Shown piece after piece: positions 1-7,087 of a stretch of DNA of 35,123 nt. This stretch comes from an uncultured Lachnospiraceae bacterium (GTDB taxonomy: Bacteria > Bacillota > Clostridia > Lachnospirales > Lachnospiraceae). Below the pieces are notes generated by a model. It was not told where the DNA came from, did not search any database, and saw only the letters and a program-made list of their open reading frames with translations. The stretch is from NCBI GenBank assembly GCA_910578845.1, contig CAJTSL010000014.1, positions 1 through 35,123 on the forward strand, written 5' to 3'. Position numbers and translations under genes: made by a program. Position 1 is the stretch's first letter. Each line of letters starts with the position of its first letter.

Positions 1-194
1 GGCGCTTCTATTTGTACACTGTGCAGTTGCCAAAACTTAGTTTCGCAAACGCCTAAATAATGGTCAGATTATGGTCCCTCCCTATAAAAGAAAAAAAAGA
101 CACATGGCCTACAATTTACGGTTCCATGCGCCTTGGCTGTCTTTCTTTCCGTTTCCTTTTGATGATACAATTGTCGTCTTTCGGGAAAGTGTTC

Positions 195-1034
195 CTACTG
201 CTCATTTCCCAAAACCTTTATATAGAAATAATAATGTGCTATACCACCATAACCGCTTTTTTGGGCATCCCATTCAGCAACGACTTCATAAATATATCCG
301 CCCGGCTTCAACTCTATTTCATAGCTGTCAATAGCTATATTCTCACTGCTTGCATCATGGTCGTTCCAATGCTTCTCGTTCCAGCACTGAATATTTAAGA
401 TTGAACTGGGGTTCTCTGCAAAATCCAAAGTAGCTGTTGTCTCTGAAGTTTCAAATTTGAGAAGCCAATTTTCGCAATCTAGCGGATGAGGACTATCGGC
501 TTGTGTTTCAGTAGCAGTCCCATCGCTATTTCTTTTCTGCCACGAATAAGCCCCCAACAGCGTATCAAAAGCAGTTTCATCGCTTATGACAGTCAATCCG
601 GGCGGCTCTTCTAATATTATATTGGCATTTTCATCATTTAGCAGTCTGTTTGCATATTCATTGAGTGCCTGACACGGTTCATATTTCGTCTTATAACCAA
701 CGCCATCAATCACAAAGAATGGGTTATATGCTATGGCTTCTGTCTGTGTCCCGTCTGATAATGACAGTGTAAAAATCACGCCTTGTCCGCTATACTCTGT
801 ATAGGAATTGTCTTCATTATAGATAACCACATCATTCAAATATCCTGTTAATTCTTCGATTTCTACAATTTGAATGGTTATGTCCGGCGGAGTCACTCGT
901 ACTGTGGCTGACACGATTTCCGTTGGTTCCAAATCTTTAAACGGTTTTTTGCCACCAACAGCATGATAAACAATAATGATAATTCCTATCAGTAATATGC
1001 ATGTTATTATCACGATCAGCGTCTTCTTTTTCAT
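195..1034 (-). CDS. Membrane-anchored extracytoplasmic protein of unknown function
   Basis: This 279-residue protein is not assigned to a function. Residues about 4-24 form one hydrophobic segment after a Lys-rich start (MKKK), consistent with an uncleaved N-terminal anchor or signal peptide; no lipobox Cys is evident. The rest is a soluble, acidic, Thr/Glu-rich domain, probably outside the cell. It seems to fall in two halves: one around residues 40-135 and one from about 145 containing WLLKFET and GGYIYEVVAEWD. This loosely recalls extracytoplasmic domains found with BlaR1/M56-type sensors, but that resemblance is only an impression. The start is well supported: AAGGAGG lies 9 bases before the ATG. 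It is transcribed away from the nuclease gene at 1367. No gene can be supported in the 194 bases beyond its stop. Confidence 0.7.
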   Translation of the reverse strand: MKKKTLIVIITCILLIGIIIIVYHAVGGKKPFKDLEPTEIVSATVRVTPPDITIQIVEIEELTGYLNDVVIYNEDNSYTEYSGQGVIFTLSLSDGTQTEAIAYNPFFVIDGVGYKTKYEPCQALNEYANRLLNDENANIILEEPPGLTVISDETAFDTLLGAYSWQKRNSDGTATETQADSPHPLDCENWLLKFETSETTATLDFAENPSSILNIQCWNEKHWNDHDASSENIAIDSYEIELKPGGYIYEVVAEWDAQKSGYGGIAHYYFYIKVLGNEQ

Positions 1035-1122
1035 ACTGGTTCTCCTCCTTGTAAATCCCGAAAAGGAATAAAATCTTTTGCCTGCGATATCATATCGGCG
1101 GTTTCTCGATTTATTACTTATG

Positions 1123-1151
1123 ATTATAACATATCATTCGGGTTTTGTGAT
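1123..1151 (-). promoter_or_regulatory. Predicted promoter of the 195-1034 gene, with a downstream palindrome
   Basis: On the minus strand a perfect -10 TATAAT (1123-1128) lies 17 bases from a weak -35 ATCACA (1146-1151). Between it and the ribosome site is the palindrome CGATATCATATCG (about 1085-1097), placed where a repressor could act. The assignment rests only on sequence match. Confidence 0.5.
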
Positions 1152-1300
1152 AAATGACTTCTTAATCACGAGATTTTCTCTGGTTAGTGAAGAACTCATT
1201 TAATGACAAAATCAAGCGTATACTGAAAAATGAGATACAGCAGATGTGAAAAAGCGATAACGGCAAGCAGCCGAGATTCAGAAATGCGCTGGCTCCCGGC

Positions 1301-1329
1301 TTGTAAAATCAAGAGGTTTATGGTAGTAT
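1301..1329 (+). promoter_or_regulatory. Predicted promoter of the Rpn-family nuclease gene
   Basis: TTGTAA (1301-1306), a 17-base spacer, then TAGTAT (1324-1329) preceded by TGG, as in an extended -10. The -10 overlaps the first in-frame ATG (1328-1330), so a transcript from this promoter could not use that ATG. This favours the downstream TTG start at 1367. Confidence 0.5.
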
Positions 1330-1366
1330 GGAGATACGAAAACAGAAGGGAAAGCAGGTGGAAAGC

Positions 1367-2194
1367 TTGACAGTGACGGAACAGATAGACCAGAAACATC
1401 AGGAAGATTTACAGAGGCTAAGAGGTTTTCGCCTGCTTGATGATGATTTCCTCACAAAGTGTTTTGAGGGAGATACGGCAAGCATAGAACTGGTATTGCA
1501 GATTGTGCTGGAAAAGCCGGATTTAAAGGTGCTGGACGTCCGCACCCAGGTATTTGTGGAGAACCTGCTGAACCGTTCGGTGAGGCTGGATATCCTGGCT
1601 ACAGACAGCACAGGGGCGAAACTGAATGTGGAGGTACAGCGCTCCGATAAAGGAGCCGGGAGAAAAAGAGCAAGGTATAATTCTAGCATGATGGACGCAA
1701 CTCTTTTGAAGAAAGGTGATGATTTTGACTATCTTCCAGAAACATGGGTAGTGTTTATCACGGAAAATGATGTGATAGGAAAAGGGCTGCCACTCTATCC
1801 GGTTGAGCGCTGCTTTTTAGGAACCGGAGAAAGATTTGAGGACGGTTCACATATACTGTATGTAAACGGCGCTTATCGTGGAGATACGCCAATCGGAAAA
1901 CTCATGCATGATTTTTCATGTACTAATGCAGCAGATATGTATTATACGACACTGGCAGACAGAGTTCGTTTTTTTAAGGAAAGTAAGGAGGGCATTTTAA
2001 TCATGTGCAAAGTCATGGAGGATATGAGAAAAGAATCTTTACAAGAGGGTGTAAAAGAGGGCATAAAAGAAGGGGCAATAAATACTGCTAAAAGAATGTT
2101 GGCAGATGGAATGTTGACACTTGAAAAAATTGCGGAATATGCAGGCCTTCCTCTTGACGAAGTAAAAAAATTGAAAGCAGAGCGGACAGCATAA
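1367..2194 (+). CDS. Rpn-family recombination-promoting nuclease / PD-(D/E)XK transposase-like protein
   Basis: Rpn proteins are PD-(D/E)XK endonucleases related to IS-encoded transposases; E. coli RpnA promotes RecA-independent recombination. The family pattern is clear: an N-terminal segment FRLLDDDFLTKCFEGD, the nuclease core with the Asp of RLDILATD and the E-x-Q of NVEVQRSD, and a C-terminal tail of EGVKEGIKEGA followed by a small helical module (LTLEKIAEYAGLPLDEV). The TTG at 1367 is chosen because AGGTGG sits 5 bases upstream and the ATG at 1328 falls inside the predicted -10 box. This gives 275 residues; the ATG would give 288. It stands alone, followed by a hairpin-rich segment. The gene appears intact. 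Its substrate is unknown. Confidence 0.85.
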   Translation: MTVTEQIDQKHQEDLQRLRGFRLLDDDFLTKCFEGDTASIELVLQIVLEKPDLKVLDVRTQVFVENLLNRSVRLDILATDSTGAKLNVEVQRSDKGAGRKRARYNSSMMDATLLKKGDDFDYLPETWVVFITENDVIGKGLPLYPVERCFLGTGERFEDGSHILYVNGAYRGDTPIGKLMHDFSCTNAADMYYTTLADRVRFFKESKEGILIMCKVMEDMRKESLQEGVKEGIKEGAINTAKRMLADGMLTLEKIAEYAGLPLDEVKKLKAERTA

Positions 2195-2214
2195 AACAAA
2201 AAAAGAGCAGGACA

Positions 2215-2351
2215 AGACGTCCAATGGACGTCTGTTCAGCGCGGACTGCCGCGGAGCGGAGACGTTCCCCGGGTGAAGCCCACACGCCTTTAGGCTGTGG
2301 ATTGGATTGTGCGCAAGTAATGATGAGAATGCCATGCTTGCATGGGCATTC
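2215..2351. repeat. Hairpin-rich intergenic segment with three inverted repeats
   Basis: Three inverted repeats lie in a row. The first is AGACGTCCA-A-TGGACGTCT (2215-2233). The second is CCACA(C)GCCT-TT-AGGCTGTGG (2280-2300). The third is GAATG-CCATG-CTTG-CATGG-(G)-CATTC (2327-2351). The segment is GC-richer than its flanks and has no convincing reading frame. Its right edge coincides with the point where the DUF6194 remnant loses homology. It may be a small non-autonomous or REP-like element. None of the hairpins is followed by a T-run, so terminators are unlikely. Confidence 0.5.
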
Positions 2352-2355
2352 GAAA

Positions 2356-2522
2356 AGCACCGTTGTCATTGTCACCGTCTTTTTCCTTAGCCGTCAATAT
2401 AAAACGCCACGCTCCAGCACATGGCCTGGATTGTAGAAAATCCCTTTCTCGTCCCAGTTCTCAACTAAGACTGTCCCCTCAAGATTTTCAAGGCAGTAAT
2501 TCAATATTTTATCTGGTGTCAT
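2356..2522 (-). pseudogene. Truncated, frameshifted DUF6194-type gene remnant
   Basis: Starting at an ATG at 2522, with GGAG about 9 bases upstream, 42 codons read MTPDKILNYCLENLEGT... ...YNPGHVLERGVLY and then stop (2394-2396). Shifting the frame at that point continues with LTAKEKDGDNDNGA down to about 2356. As I remember the DUF6194 family, its members read GVYVLTxKEKDGxND here, so this is a single frameshift. Family members run to roughly 150 residues; the remainder is gone and the hairpin-rich segment begins. The ribosome site survives, so loss may be recent. The family name is from memory. Confidence 0.7.
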
Positions 2523-2589
2523 TCTGACAGCTCCATTTCTAACTTAGTCACAATTTTACTATGAGTGTCTCAGAATATTTCCATTCTTC

Positions 2590-3414
2590 TTATTTCTGAC
2601 AAGCAGGACAATACACGCTACTCCTGCCGCCGATTACGGTACGACACAATGTATTTCCGCAATTCGGGCAAGGTTCATTGGCGTGACCGTACACTTGCAG
2701 AAACGGAGTATTGCGGTAGTCCTGACCTTTTGTAATCAAGTAATCCTCTTGCGAGATACTATTTTTATCAATGAAGTAACGCAAGCAATCGGCAATCTCA
2801 CCGGCAAGGCGCTCCCATTCGCTAACGCTCAGACCGTTTGCGGGGGCAGAGGGATTTATCCTTGCACGATATAGGATCTCATCGGAATAGATATTGCCTA
2901 TTCCAGCAATCACGCTTTGGTCAAGCAGGCACTCTTTGATTGCTCTTTTCCGTTTCTCTAATCGGGATTGTAGATATTCGGCGTTGCATCCAGCAGACAG
3001 TGGCTCTAATCCCAACTTTTCAATACCGCTGTATGTATCTTTTTCATCATTTCGTATCAGCCAAAACCGCCCGAAACGACGAATATCAGAAAAGCGTAGT
3101 TCCATTCCATTACTTAATTGCATAATGATATGTGTATGCTTTTCCGGTTGATGATCGGACGGAGCAACAAGCAAACAACCCGTCATTCGCAAGTGCAGAA
3201 TTATCTTGTTTGTATTTTCCAAATTGATAATCAAAAATTTTCCTCTGCGTGCCATTGAAAAGATTGCCTGTCCTGTCACCTCTTCACAAAATTCATCTGC
3301 TGTCGGATGTGCAATGACCTCTGGACGGTTGACAAGCACATTTTTAATCGTAAGTCCCTGTATCTGCGGCTCAACTACACTTTTGATTGTTTCTACTTCA
3401 GGTAATTCAGGCAT
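2590..3414 (-). CDS. mutM: Formamidopyrimidine-DNA glycosylase (MutM/Fpg)
   Basis: MutM removes 8-oxoguanine and other oxidised purines and cleaves the abasic site by beta/delta-elimination. The mature N-terminus MPELPEVET is present, with catalytic Pro2 and Glu3. RRGKFLI holds the conserved Lys. The helix-two-turn-helix region includes AGIGNIYSDEIL. The C-terminal zinc finger has four Cys in CPNC...CPAC. The reading frame is open 25 codons further upstream, but Pro2 must follow the initiator Met, so the start is 3414; AAAGGTGG lies a few bases before it. At 274 residues it is full length. It overlaps the end of the radical SAM gene by 8 bases, so translation is probably coupled in the MarR operon. 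Confidence 0.95.
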   Translation of the reverse strand: MPELPEVETIKSVVEPQIQGLTIKNVLVNRPEVIAHPTADEFCEEVTGQAIFSMARRGKFLIINLENTNKIILHLRMTGCLLVAPSDHQPEKHTHIIMQLSNGMELRFSDIRRFGRFWLIRNDEKDTYSGIEKLGLEPLSAGCNAEYLQSRLEKRKRAIKECLLDQSVIAGIGNIYSDEILYRARINPSAPANGLSVSEWERLAGEIADCLRYFIDKNSISQEDYLITKGQDYRNTPFLQVYGHANEPCPNCGNTLCRTVIGGRSSVYCPACQK

Positions 3415-4297
3415 TATTTTCACCACCTTTCCGTGCTGACTTTTTGATTTCGCTATGATAAAAATAATTGACAATGACAGGCGGTGCAAAAAAAGGCCTG
3501 CTCATACTATCGTCATTTGTCACATAATCAAGTCCGATTTCAGCAGCATACTCCTGTAATTCTGCGTCAAGATTTTCCCAATAGCTACGGTCACCTCGGT
3601 TATAAATCTCTTGGTAGAGGGACAGCAAATTGGGGTATTTCTCGGCAATGTAGTCCATGATAACCGCTTTATAACTGCCACGAAGATTGAGATTTTCCAG
3701 CCAAATAAAATTACAGTATCCTTTTGCCTGTCCAATAATCGCTTTTACATCAGTAATTGCCGGGAAAATAGGCGAGATAAAACAGGTAGTGCGAACACCG
3801 GCTTTGTGAAACGCTTTCATAGCAGCAAAACGACGTTCAATAGACACCGCTTTATCCATATCATCTTTGAAAGTTTCATCAAGCGTATTGATTGACCATG
3901 ATACACGGACGCCGGGAAAAGCCTTTATCAAATCTAAATCACGCATAATCAAGTCTGATTTTGTTGCGATAGAAAGTTTTGCTCCGCTGTCTTTCAGTTC
4001 GGCCAACAATGTTCTTGTGCGCCCATAGACTTCTTCCTGCGGATTATATGGGTCTGTAACAGAGCCGATAAACAATTCCTTGCCCGCGTACTTTTTCGGG
4101 TTTTTCATTTTATCCCAATGCTTTACGTCAAGAAACTCGCCCCACGGTTCGGGATGGTTTGTAAAGCGTTTCATAAAAGAAGCATAACAGTATTTACATG
4201 CGTGAGTACAGCCCACATAGGGGTTGACCGCATACTCACAAACGGGCAAATTTGATTTTGATATAATGCCTTTTGTCGTAATTTCTTTTATAATCAT
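3407..4297 (-). CDS. SPL-family radical SAM protein
   Basis: This belongs to the spore photoproduct lyase-like radical SAM family (SplB / Rv2578c type). The iron-sulfur motif CTHACKYC (C-x3-C-x2-C) is at residues 30-37, preceded by YAVNPYVGC. Later parts include FIGSVTDPYNPQE, SIATKSDLI, SWSINTLDE and a C-terminal SYWENLDAEL. The exact substrate of this subgroup is unsettled; DNA repair is a guess from the family and from neighbouring mutM. The second Met at 4297 is chosen: GGGAG lies 6 bases upstream, and the ATG forms an ATGA overlap with the ancestral stop of the nitroreductase. The first ATG (4303) directly abuts that ribosome site. The protein has 296 residues and appears intact. Confidence 0.85.
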   Translation of the reverse strand: MIIKEITTKGIISKSNLPVCEYAVNPYVGCTHACKYCYASFMKRFTNHPEPWGEFLDVKHWDKMKNPKKYAGKELFIGSVTDPYNPQEEVYGRTRTLLAELKDSGAKLSIATKSDLIMRDLDLIKAFPGVRVSWSINTLDETFKDDMDKAVSIERRFAAMKAFHKAGVRTTCFISPIFPAITDVKAIIGQAKGYCNFIWLENLNLRGSYKAVIMDYIAEKYPNLLSLYQEIYNRGDRSYWENLDAELQEYAAEIGLDYVTNDDSMSRPFFAPPVIVNYFYHSEIKKSARKGGENNA

Positions 4298-4920
4298 TTC
4301 CATCTCCCAAAGCGGATTTGCTTTTCTATATCAGGATTATATTGCTCTAATAGCACTTCTTCGGGATTTGCGTAGCCAATACCGATAAACACGGGTATCA
4401 TATAGGTCGGCGGCACTTTCAGTTTTTTCTTAACAATATCGTGTTCTTTATTCAGCGGTATACGCATTGATCAGGATAGCCCTTCTGCTGTCGCCGCTAA
4501 AAAGATATTTTCTATTACACACCAAATAGTAGCGAAAGGATTTAATTTTGAAACATACTCGCCATTCAATTCTTTTGATTTGAATAAAGGAATAATGACA
4601 TATGGTGCGTCTTTCAGCATGGTATATTGTTTAGGCATGGCATAACCGTACATTTTTTGCCCCAATGTAATCGGGTAAGGCCTGGGCATATTCAGATACC
4701 TGTCAGCATCGAATTTATCTGCAATCGCTTTGACTTCGGAAAAGGCATATTCTTTTTCTTCATCGGTTCTTAAAACAATAAACTGCCAATTACGATTATG
4801 GTCCCAAGTGGGAGCCTTGTTTCCTGCACCCAAAATTCTTTTAATGACCTCAAAATCAACCTCTGTATCTAAAAATTCCCTCGTCGTTTTCCTTTTGTTA
4901 ATTGCTTCGTAAAATTCCAT
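4294..4920 (-). pseudogene. Nitroreductase-family gene interrupted by an in-frame TGA
   Basis: Codons 1-149 encode an FMN-dependent nitroreductase: MEFYEAINKRKTTREF start, APTWDHNRNWQF, and IENIFLAATAEGLS. Then TGA (4471-4473) interrupts. The same frame continues with SMRIPLNKEHDIVKKKL, YMIPVFIGIGYANPEEV and FGRWK to a second TGA at 4294-4296. Read through, the product is 208 residues, a normal length. As I recall, homologs read AEGLxCSMRIP, so the TGA falls at a Cys position. The ribosome site GGAGG and the ATGA junction with the radical SAM gene are intact. A nonsense mutation is most likely; selenocysteine insertion is possible, but no convincing bacterial SECIS hairpin follows. Confidence 0.8.
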
Positions 4921-4923
4921 AAT

Positions 4924-5397
4924 TCAATCCTCCGTTTCCCGATTGATCAGTTCTGTCAGATTTTTGGTAAATGTCCGTGCGAGGTCAATTAATTGTTTTT
5001 GTTCCTCTTGTGTAAACATAGACATTGCCGTATCTTCTGCCCATGTGATGTGGCGGACAGCTTTTTCACAATAAGCCTTTCCAGCTTCGGTTATCCGTAC
5101 TAATTTCTCCCGTTTATTTTCTTTTCGCTCTTCAACCGTTACATAAGCTTCGCTTAAAAGATTTCGTATAATCAGATTGACTGTCTGTTTAGACTGAAAG
5201 GTTCGCTTACAAATCTCCGTCTGTGTTACGCCGCCCTTTCCATAAAAATCGTCATAAAATAAAACATTAACTACTAACAGTGTCTTCATCAGCATTCCGT
5301 GACGTTTCGCGTACTCATCATACAATGCAAGCTGCTCATCCCGAAATTTGCAATACAGATATGCGTTTTTCTTAGTTTCCTTTGTTATACCAGACAC
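4924..5397 (-). CDS. MarR-family transcriptional regulator
   Basis: This 157-residue protein is a winged-helix dimeric regulator of the MarR type. The recognition region reads VTQTEICKRTFQSKQTVNLIIRNL, and the wing has KENKREKLVRITEAGKAY. Flanking helices provide dimerisation. It is the first gene of the minus-strand group marR - nitroreductase - SPL - mutM, and likely represses itself and that group through the palindrome at 5420-5439. The start is unusual: a TAG stop and GAG immediately precede the first possible start, a GTG (5395-5397) that overlaps its own GGAGG. Initiation at an in-frame ATA nine bases further in, with ideal spacing, cannot be excluded. The inducing signal is unknown; gene content suggests oxidative or nitro-compound stress. 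Confidence 0.88.
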   Translation of the reverse strand: MSGITKETKKNAYLYCKFRDEQLALYDEYAKRHGMLMKTLLVVNVLFYDDFYGKGGVTQTEICKRTFQSKQTVNLIIRNLLSEAYVTVEERKENKREKLVRITEAGKAYCEKAVRHITWAEDTAMSMFTQEEQKQLIDLARTFTKNLTELINRETED

Positions 5398-5416
5398 CTC
5401 CTACAAAGTCAATTAC

Positions 5417-5445
5417 AGTACAGTCAATTTATTGACTGTTGTCAG
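5417..5445 (-). promoter_or_regulatory. marR operon promoter with palindromic operator in the spacer
   Basis: On the minus strand, -35 CTGACA (5440-5445) and -10 TGTACT (5417-5422) are separated by 17 bases. The perfect palindrome ACAGTCAATTTATTGACTGT (5420-5439; 9-bp arms, 2-bp centre) fills the spacer and touches the -10. MarR proteins bind such 16-20 bp palindromes, so autorepression by blocking polymerase is the natural reading. Confidence 0.75.
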
Positions 5446-5612
5446 TGTAGCAAATCCTATGCAGCTTGTCAAGAGCGCAAGTTGATATTAGCCTACAAAG
5501 GCGACAGGATTTCTCTCTGCCACCTAGTTAGCCAATGGATTTCTTTAACCTTTTCGTATACAAGATCGCTGGTTTATGATACACTCTATTTTAAATTGGG
5601 GGATATAATAAC

Positions 5613-5851
5613 ATGGAATATCAGTATATGAGAATACAGGGCAGAGAAACCTCCTAATATTATAAAGTATCCCAAAGGGATATTTAAGATTTATACAAAT
5701 TAAGATTTATACAAATTTTGTGAGAACTATCGTTTATGAAGATGGCCAAAATTCGATTTATAAATGTTTTTCGCCATACTGGTATTTTACATTTATGGAT
5801 CCTGACGGAAATCCTATTGAAATTACAGGCAACTATACAGAAGAACTATGA
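5613..5851 (+). pseudogene. Decayed VOC-superfamily (glyoxalase-type) gene
   Basis: A ribosome site (GGGGG) precedes ATG 5613, which opens MEYQYMRIQGRET before a stop. In shifted frames, PNIIKYPKGIFKIYTN follows, then after a 16-base duplication FVRTIVYEDGQ, and finally YFTFMDPDGNPIEITGNYTE to a TGA at 5849-5851. The last block is the typical C-terminal strand of glyoxalase/bleomycin-resistance/dioxygenase proteins, including the metal-ligand Glu of IEITG. About half of a normal 120-140 residue protein is missing and at least two frame changes are needed. It lies just upstream of the alkD-like gene, whose own ribosome site starts 2 bases after this stop, so the two were once an operon. Confidence 0.75.
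5686..5717 (+). repeat. 16-bp tandem duplication
   Basis: AAGATTTATACAAATT occurs twice head to tail (5686-5701 and 5702-5717) inside the decayed VOC gene. Because 16 is not a multiple of three, the duplication shifts the frame and contributes to its inactivation. Confidence 0.9.
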
Positions 5852-5863
5852 CCGGAGCATCAA

Positions 5864-6538
5864 ATGCATAAAATTGTCGAGGAAGCGATTAGGAAAATCA
5901 AAGAATTGGAAGAAAACACTCCCTGTGGAAAACATATTATTACCGGGGATGTGCGAAAATTATCATCTAAATTATTCCGTCAAATCGAGGATAAAAGCAT
6001 TGAAAATGTTTTTATCCTGTGCGAAGAACTGTTAAATGAGCACTCATGGGCATTGGGAGTCATTGCGTTTGATTTTGCATATCGAATGAAGAATCATTAT
6101 AACGAATCAACATACGATATTTTTTATCACTGGCTGAAAGATTATGTCAGGGGATGGGGAGACTGTGATGATTTTTGCACACATGCATTTGGAGAGCTGC
6201 TAAGGCAAAAGAAATCATTATTTGTGAAGATCATTGCTTGGACAGATGATAATGATTTTTGGGTAAGAAGAGCTTCCGCAGTTATCCTGATACCTGCCAT
6301 AATGAGAAACGATTATGAAGGAATGGAACCATTTACAATTTCAGATCGTTTAATGTCGGATTCGCATGATTTAGTTTTAAAAGGATATGGCTGGATGTTA
6401 AAAGCCTTATCGCAAATAAATCCCAGTTGCGTAGAAGAATATTTGATAAAAAATTGCAAGAAAATGCCGCGGGTTGCATATCGTTATGCGCTCGAAAAAT
6501 TTGATAAAGAGACAAGAAATAAGCTGCTGATATTTTGA
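5864..6538 (+). CDS. AlkD-like DNA alkylation repair glycosylase
   Basis: AlkD proteins are HEAT-repeat glycosylases that remove 3-methyladenine and 7-methylguanine without base flipping. This 224-residue protein is helical throughout. It carries the family blocks HSWALGVIAFDFAYRM, GWGDCDDFCTHAFGELL (with the conserved Asp) and WTDDNDFWVRRASAVILIP (with the conserved Trp-Val-Arg-Arg). Length is close to the family's usual 220-235. GGAG lies 7 bases before the ATG. It follows the VOC remnant directly and is divergent from the marR-mutM group, so base-excision repair genes sit on both sides of the MarR operator. No clear terminator follows it. Confidence 0.85.
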   Translation: MHKIVEEAIRKIKELEENTPCGKHIITGDVRKLSSKLFRQIEDKSIENVFILCEELLNEHSWALGVIAFDFAYRMKNHYNESTYDIFYHWLKDYVRGWGDCDDFCTHAFGELLRQKKSLFVKIIAWTDDNDFWVRRASAVILIPAIMRNDYEGMEPFTISDRLMSDSHDLVLKGYGWMLKALSQINPSCVEEYLIKNCKKMPRVAYRYALEKFDKETRNKLLIF

Positions 6539-6579
6539 TTGTTTCCTTTTTGCATTTTGGACAATTCCGGTTCGTCGGA

Positions 6580-6732
6580 GCAAAGCAGAACGAAAAGAAA
6601 CGCAAAGCCGAAAATCACCGCAAGTACATCACGGGCGGCATTATTGTAAAGTATTTCCACGACTGCTACCGCTATGATGAATGCGGATTAAACTGCATCT
6701 TATCAGTGGCATTACAGACAAGGGAACGCTAA
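6580..6732 (+). pseudogene. Fragment of a small mobile-element protein
   Basis: The frame reads AKQNEKKRKAENHRKYITGG and then IIVKYFHDCYRYDE to a TAA at 6730-6732. The basic AKQxEKxRKAxxHR... GG start resembles the small proteins (DUF3847-like) encoded by mobilisable and conjugative elements, as I remember them. There is no plausible start or ribosome site in front; the frame merely runs on from the end of alkD. I read it as the 3' part of a lost gene. Confidence 0.45.
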
Positions 6733-6769
6733 ACAGATTATATCTAAAATCAAATACAGTTACGTCGTT

Positions 6770-6810
6770 AGAGCATATAGAAACTGAAAATTTATATGCT
6801 CTATTTTTTT
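6770..6810 (+). terminator. Intrinsic terminator
   Basis: AGAGCATATA (6770-6779) pairs perfectly with TATATGCTCT (6793-6802), followed by ATTTTTTTT. This is a textbook plus-strand rho-independent terminator. It closes the mobile-element fragment and possibly the upstream alkD transcript. Confidence 0.85.
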
Positions 6811-6827
6811 GCCATTAAGGAGGAACA

Positions 6828-6977
6828 ATGGATGACAACATTCCGACCTACATCACAGGGCGATTAACGCTCTATTTGCAAAAGAAGATTGATAAAATCT
6901 GCCGCCAGGCTGATTTTTCAACCTACTCCATAGCAAATAATGCTATTACATCGCTCCATTTTCTCAAAAGTAGATAA
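6828..6977 (+). CDS. Small protein, probable mobile-element remnant (49 aa)
   Basis: A strong site (AAGGAGG, 4 bases before ATG) leads MDDNIPTYITGRLTLYLQKK and IDKICRQADFSTYSI, then a tail to a TAA. The head looks like the start of a real protein, and I associate this kind of sequence with small genes of conjugative elements. The tail after about residue 35 looks random, suggesting a truncated or frameshifted gene. It sits between the terminator at 6770-6810 and the malic enzyme promoter. Whether it is translated is unknown. Confidence 0.4.
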   Translation: MDDNIPTYITGRLTLYLQKKIDKICRQADFSTYSIANNAITSLHFLKSR

Positions 6978-6985
6978 AGTACATA

Positions 6986-7014
6986 TTGCAGAAAACCTTC
7001 AAATACTATAAGAT
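6986..7014 (+). promoter_or_regulatory. Predicted promoter of the malic enzyme gene
   Basis: TTGCAG (6986-6991), a 17-base spacer and TAAGAT (7009-7014), about 70 bases upstream of the start codon. The match to the housekeeping consensus is fair on both hexamers. Confidence 0.5.
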
Positions 7015-7087
7015 GATGTAAGAAGATTTTAATGAAAAAAATATCCTACAATGGTCTAAAACAATCCAATAGAAATGAGGTATCATT

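Noticed and set aside
60..398. Plus-strand frames at the left edge
   Set aside because: They are mostly antisense to the 195-1034 gene; bases 1-194 gave no convincing gene on either strand.
4460..4500. Firm selenoprotein call for the nitroreductase
   Set aside because: No convincing SECIS hairpin follows the TGA and sel genes are not visible in the window; kept only as an open alternative.
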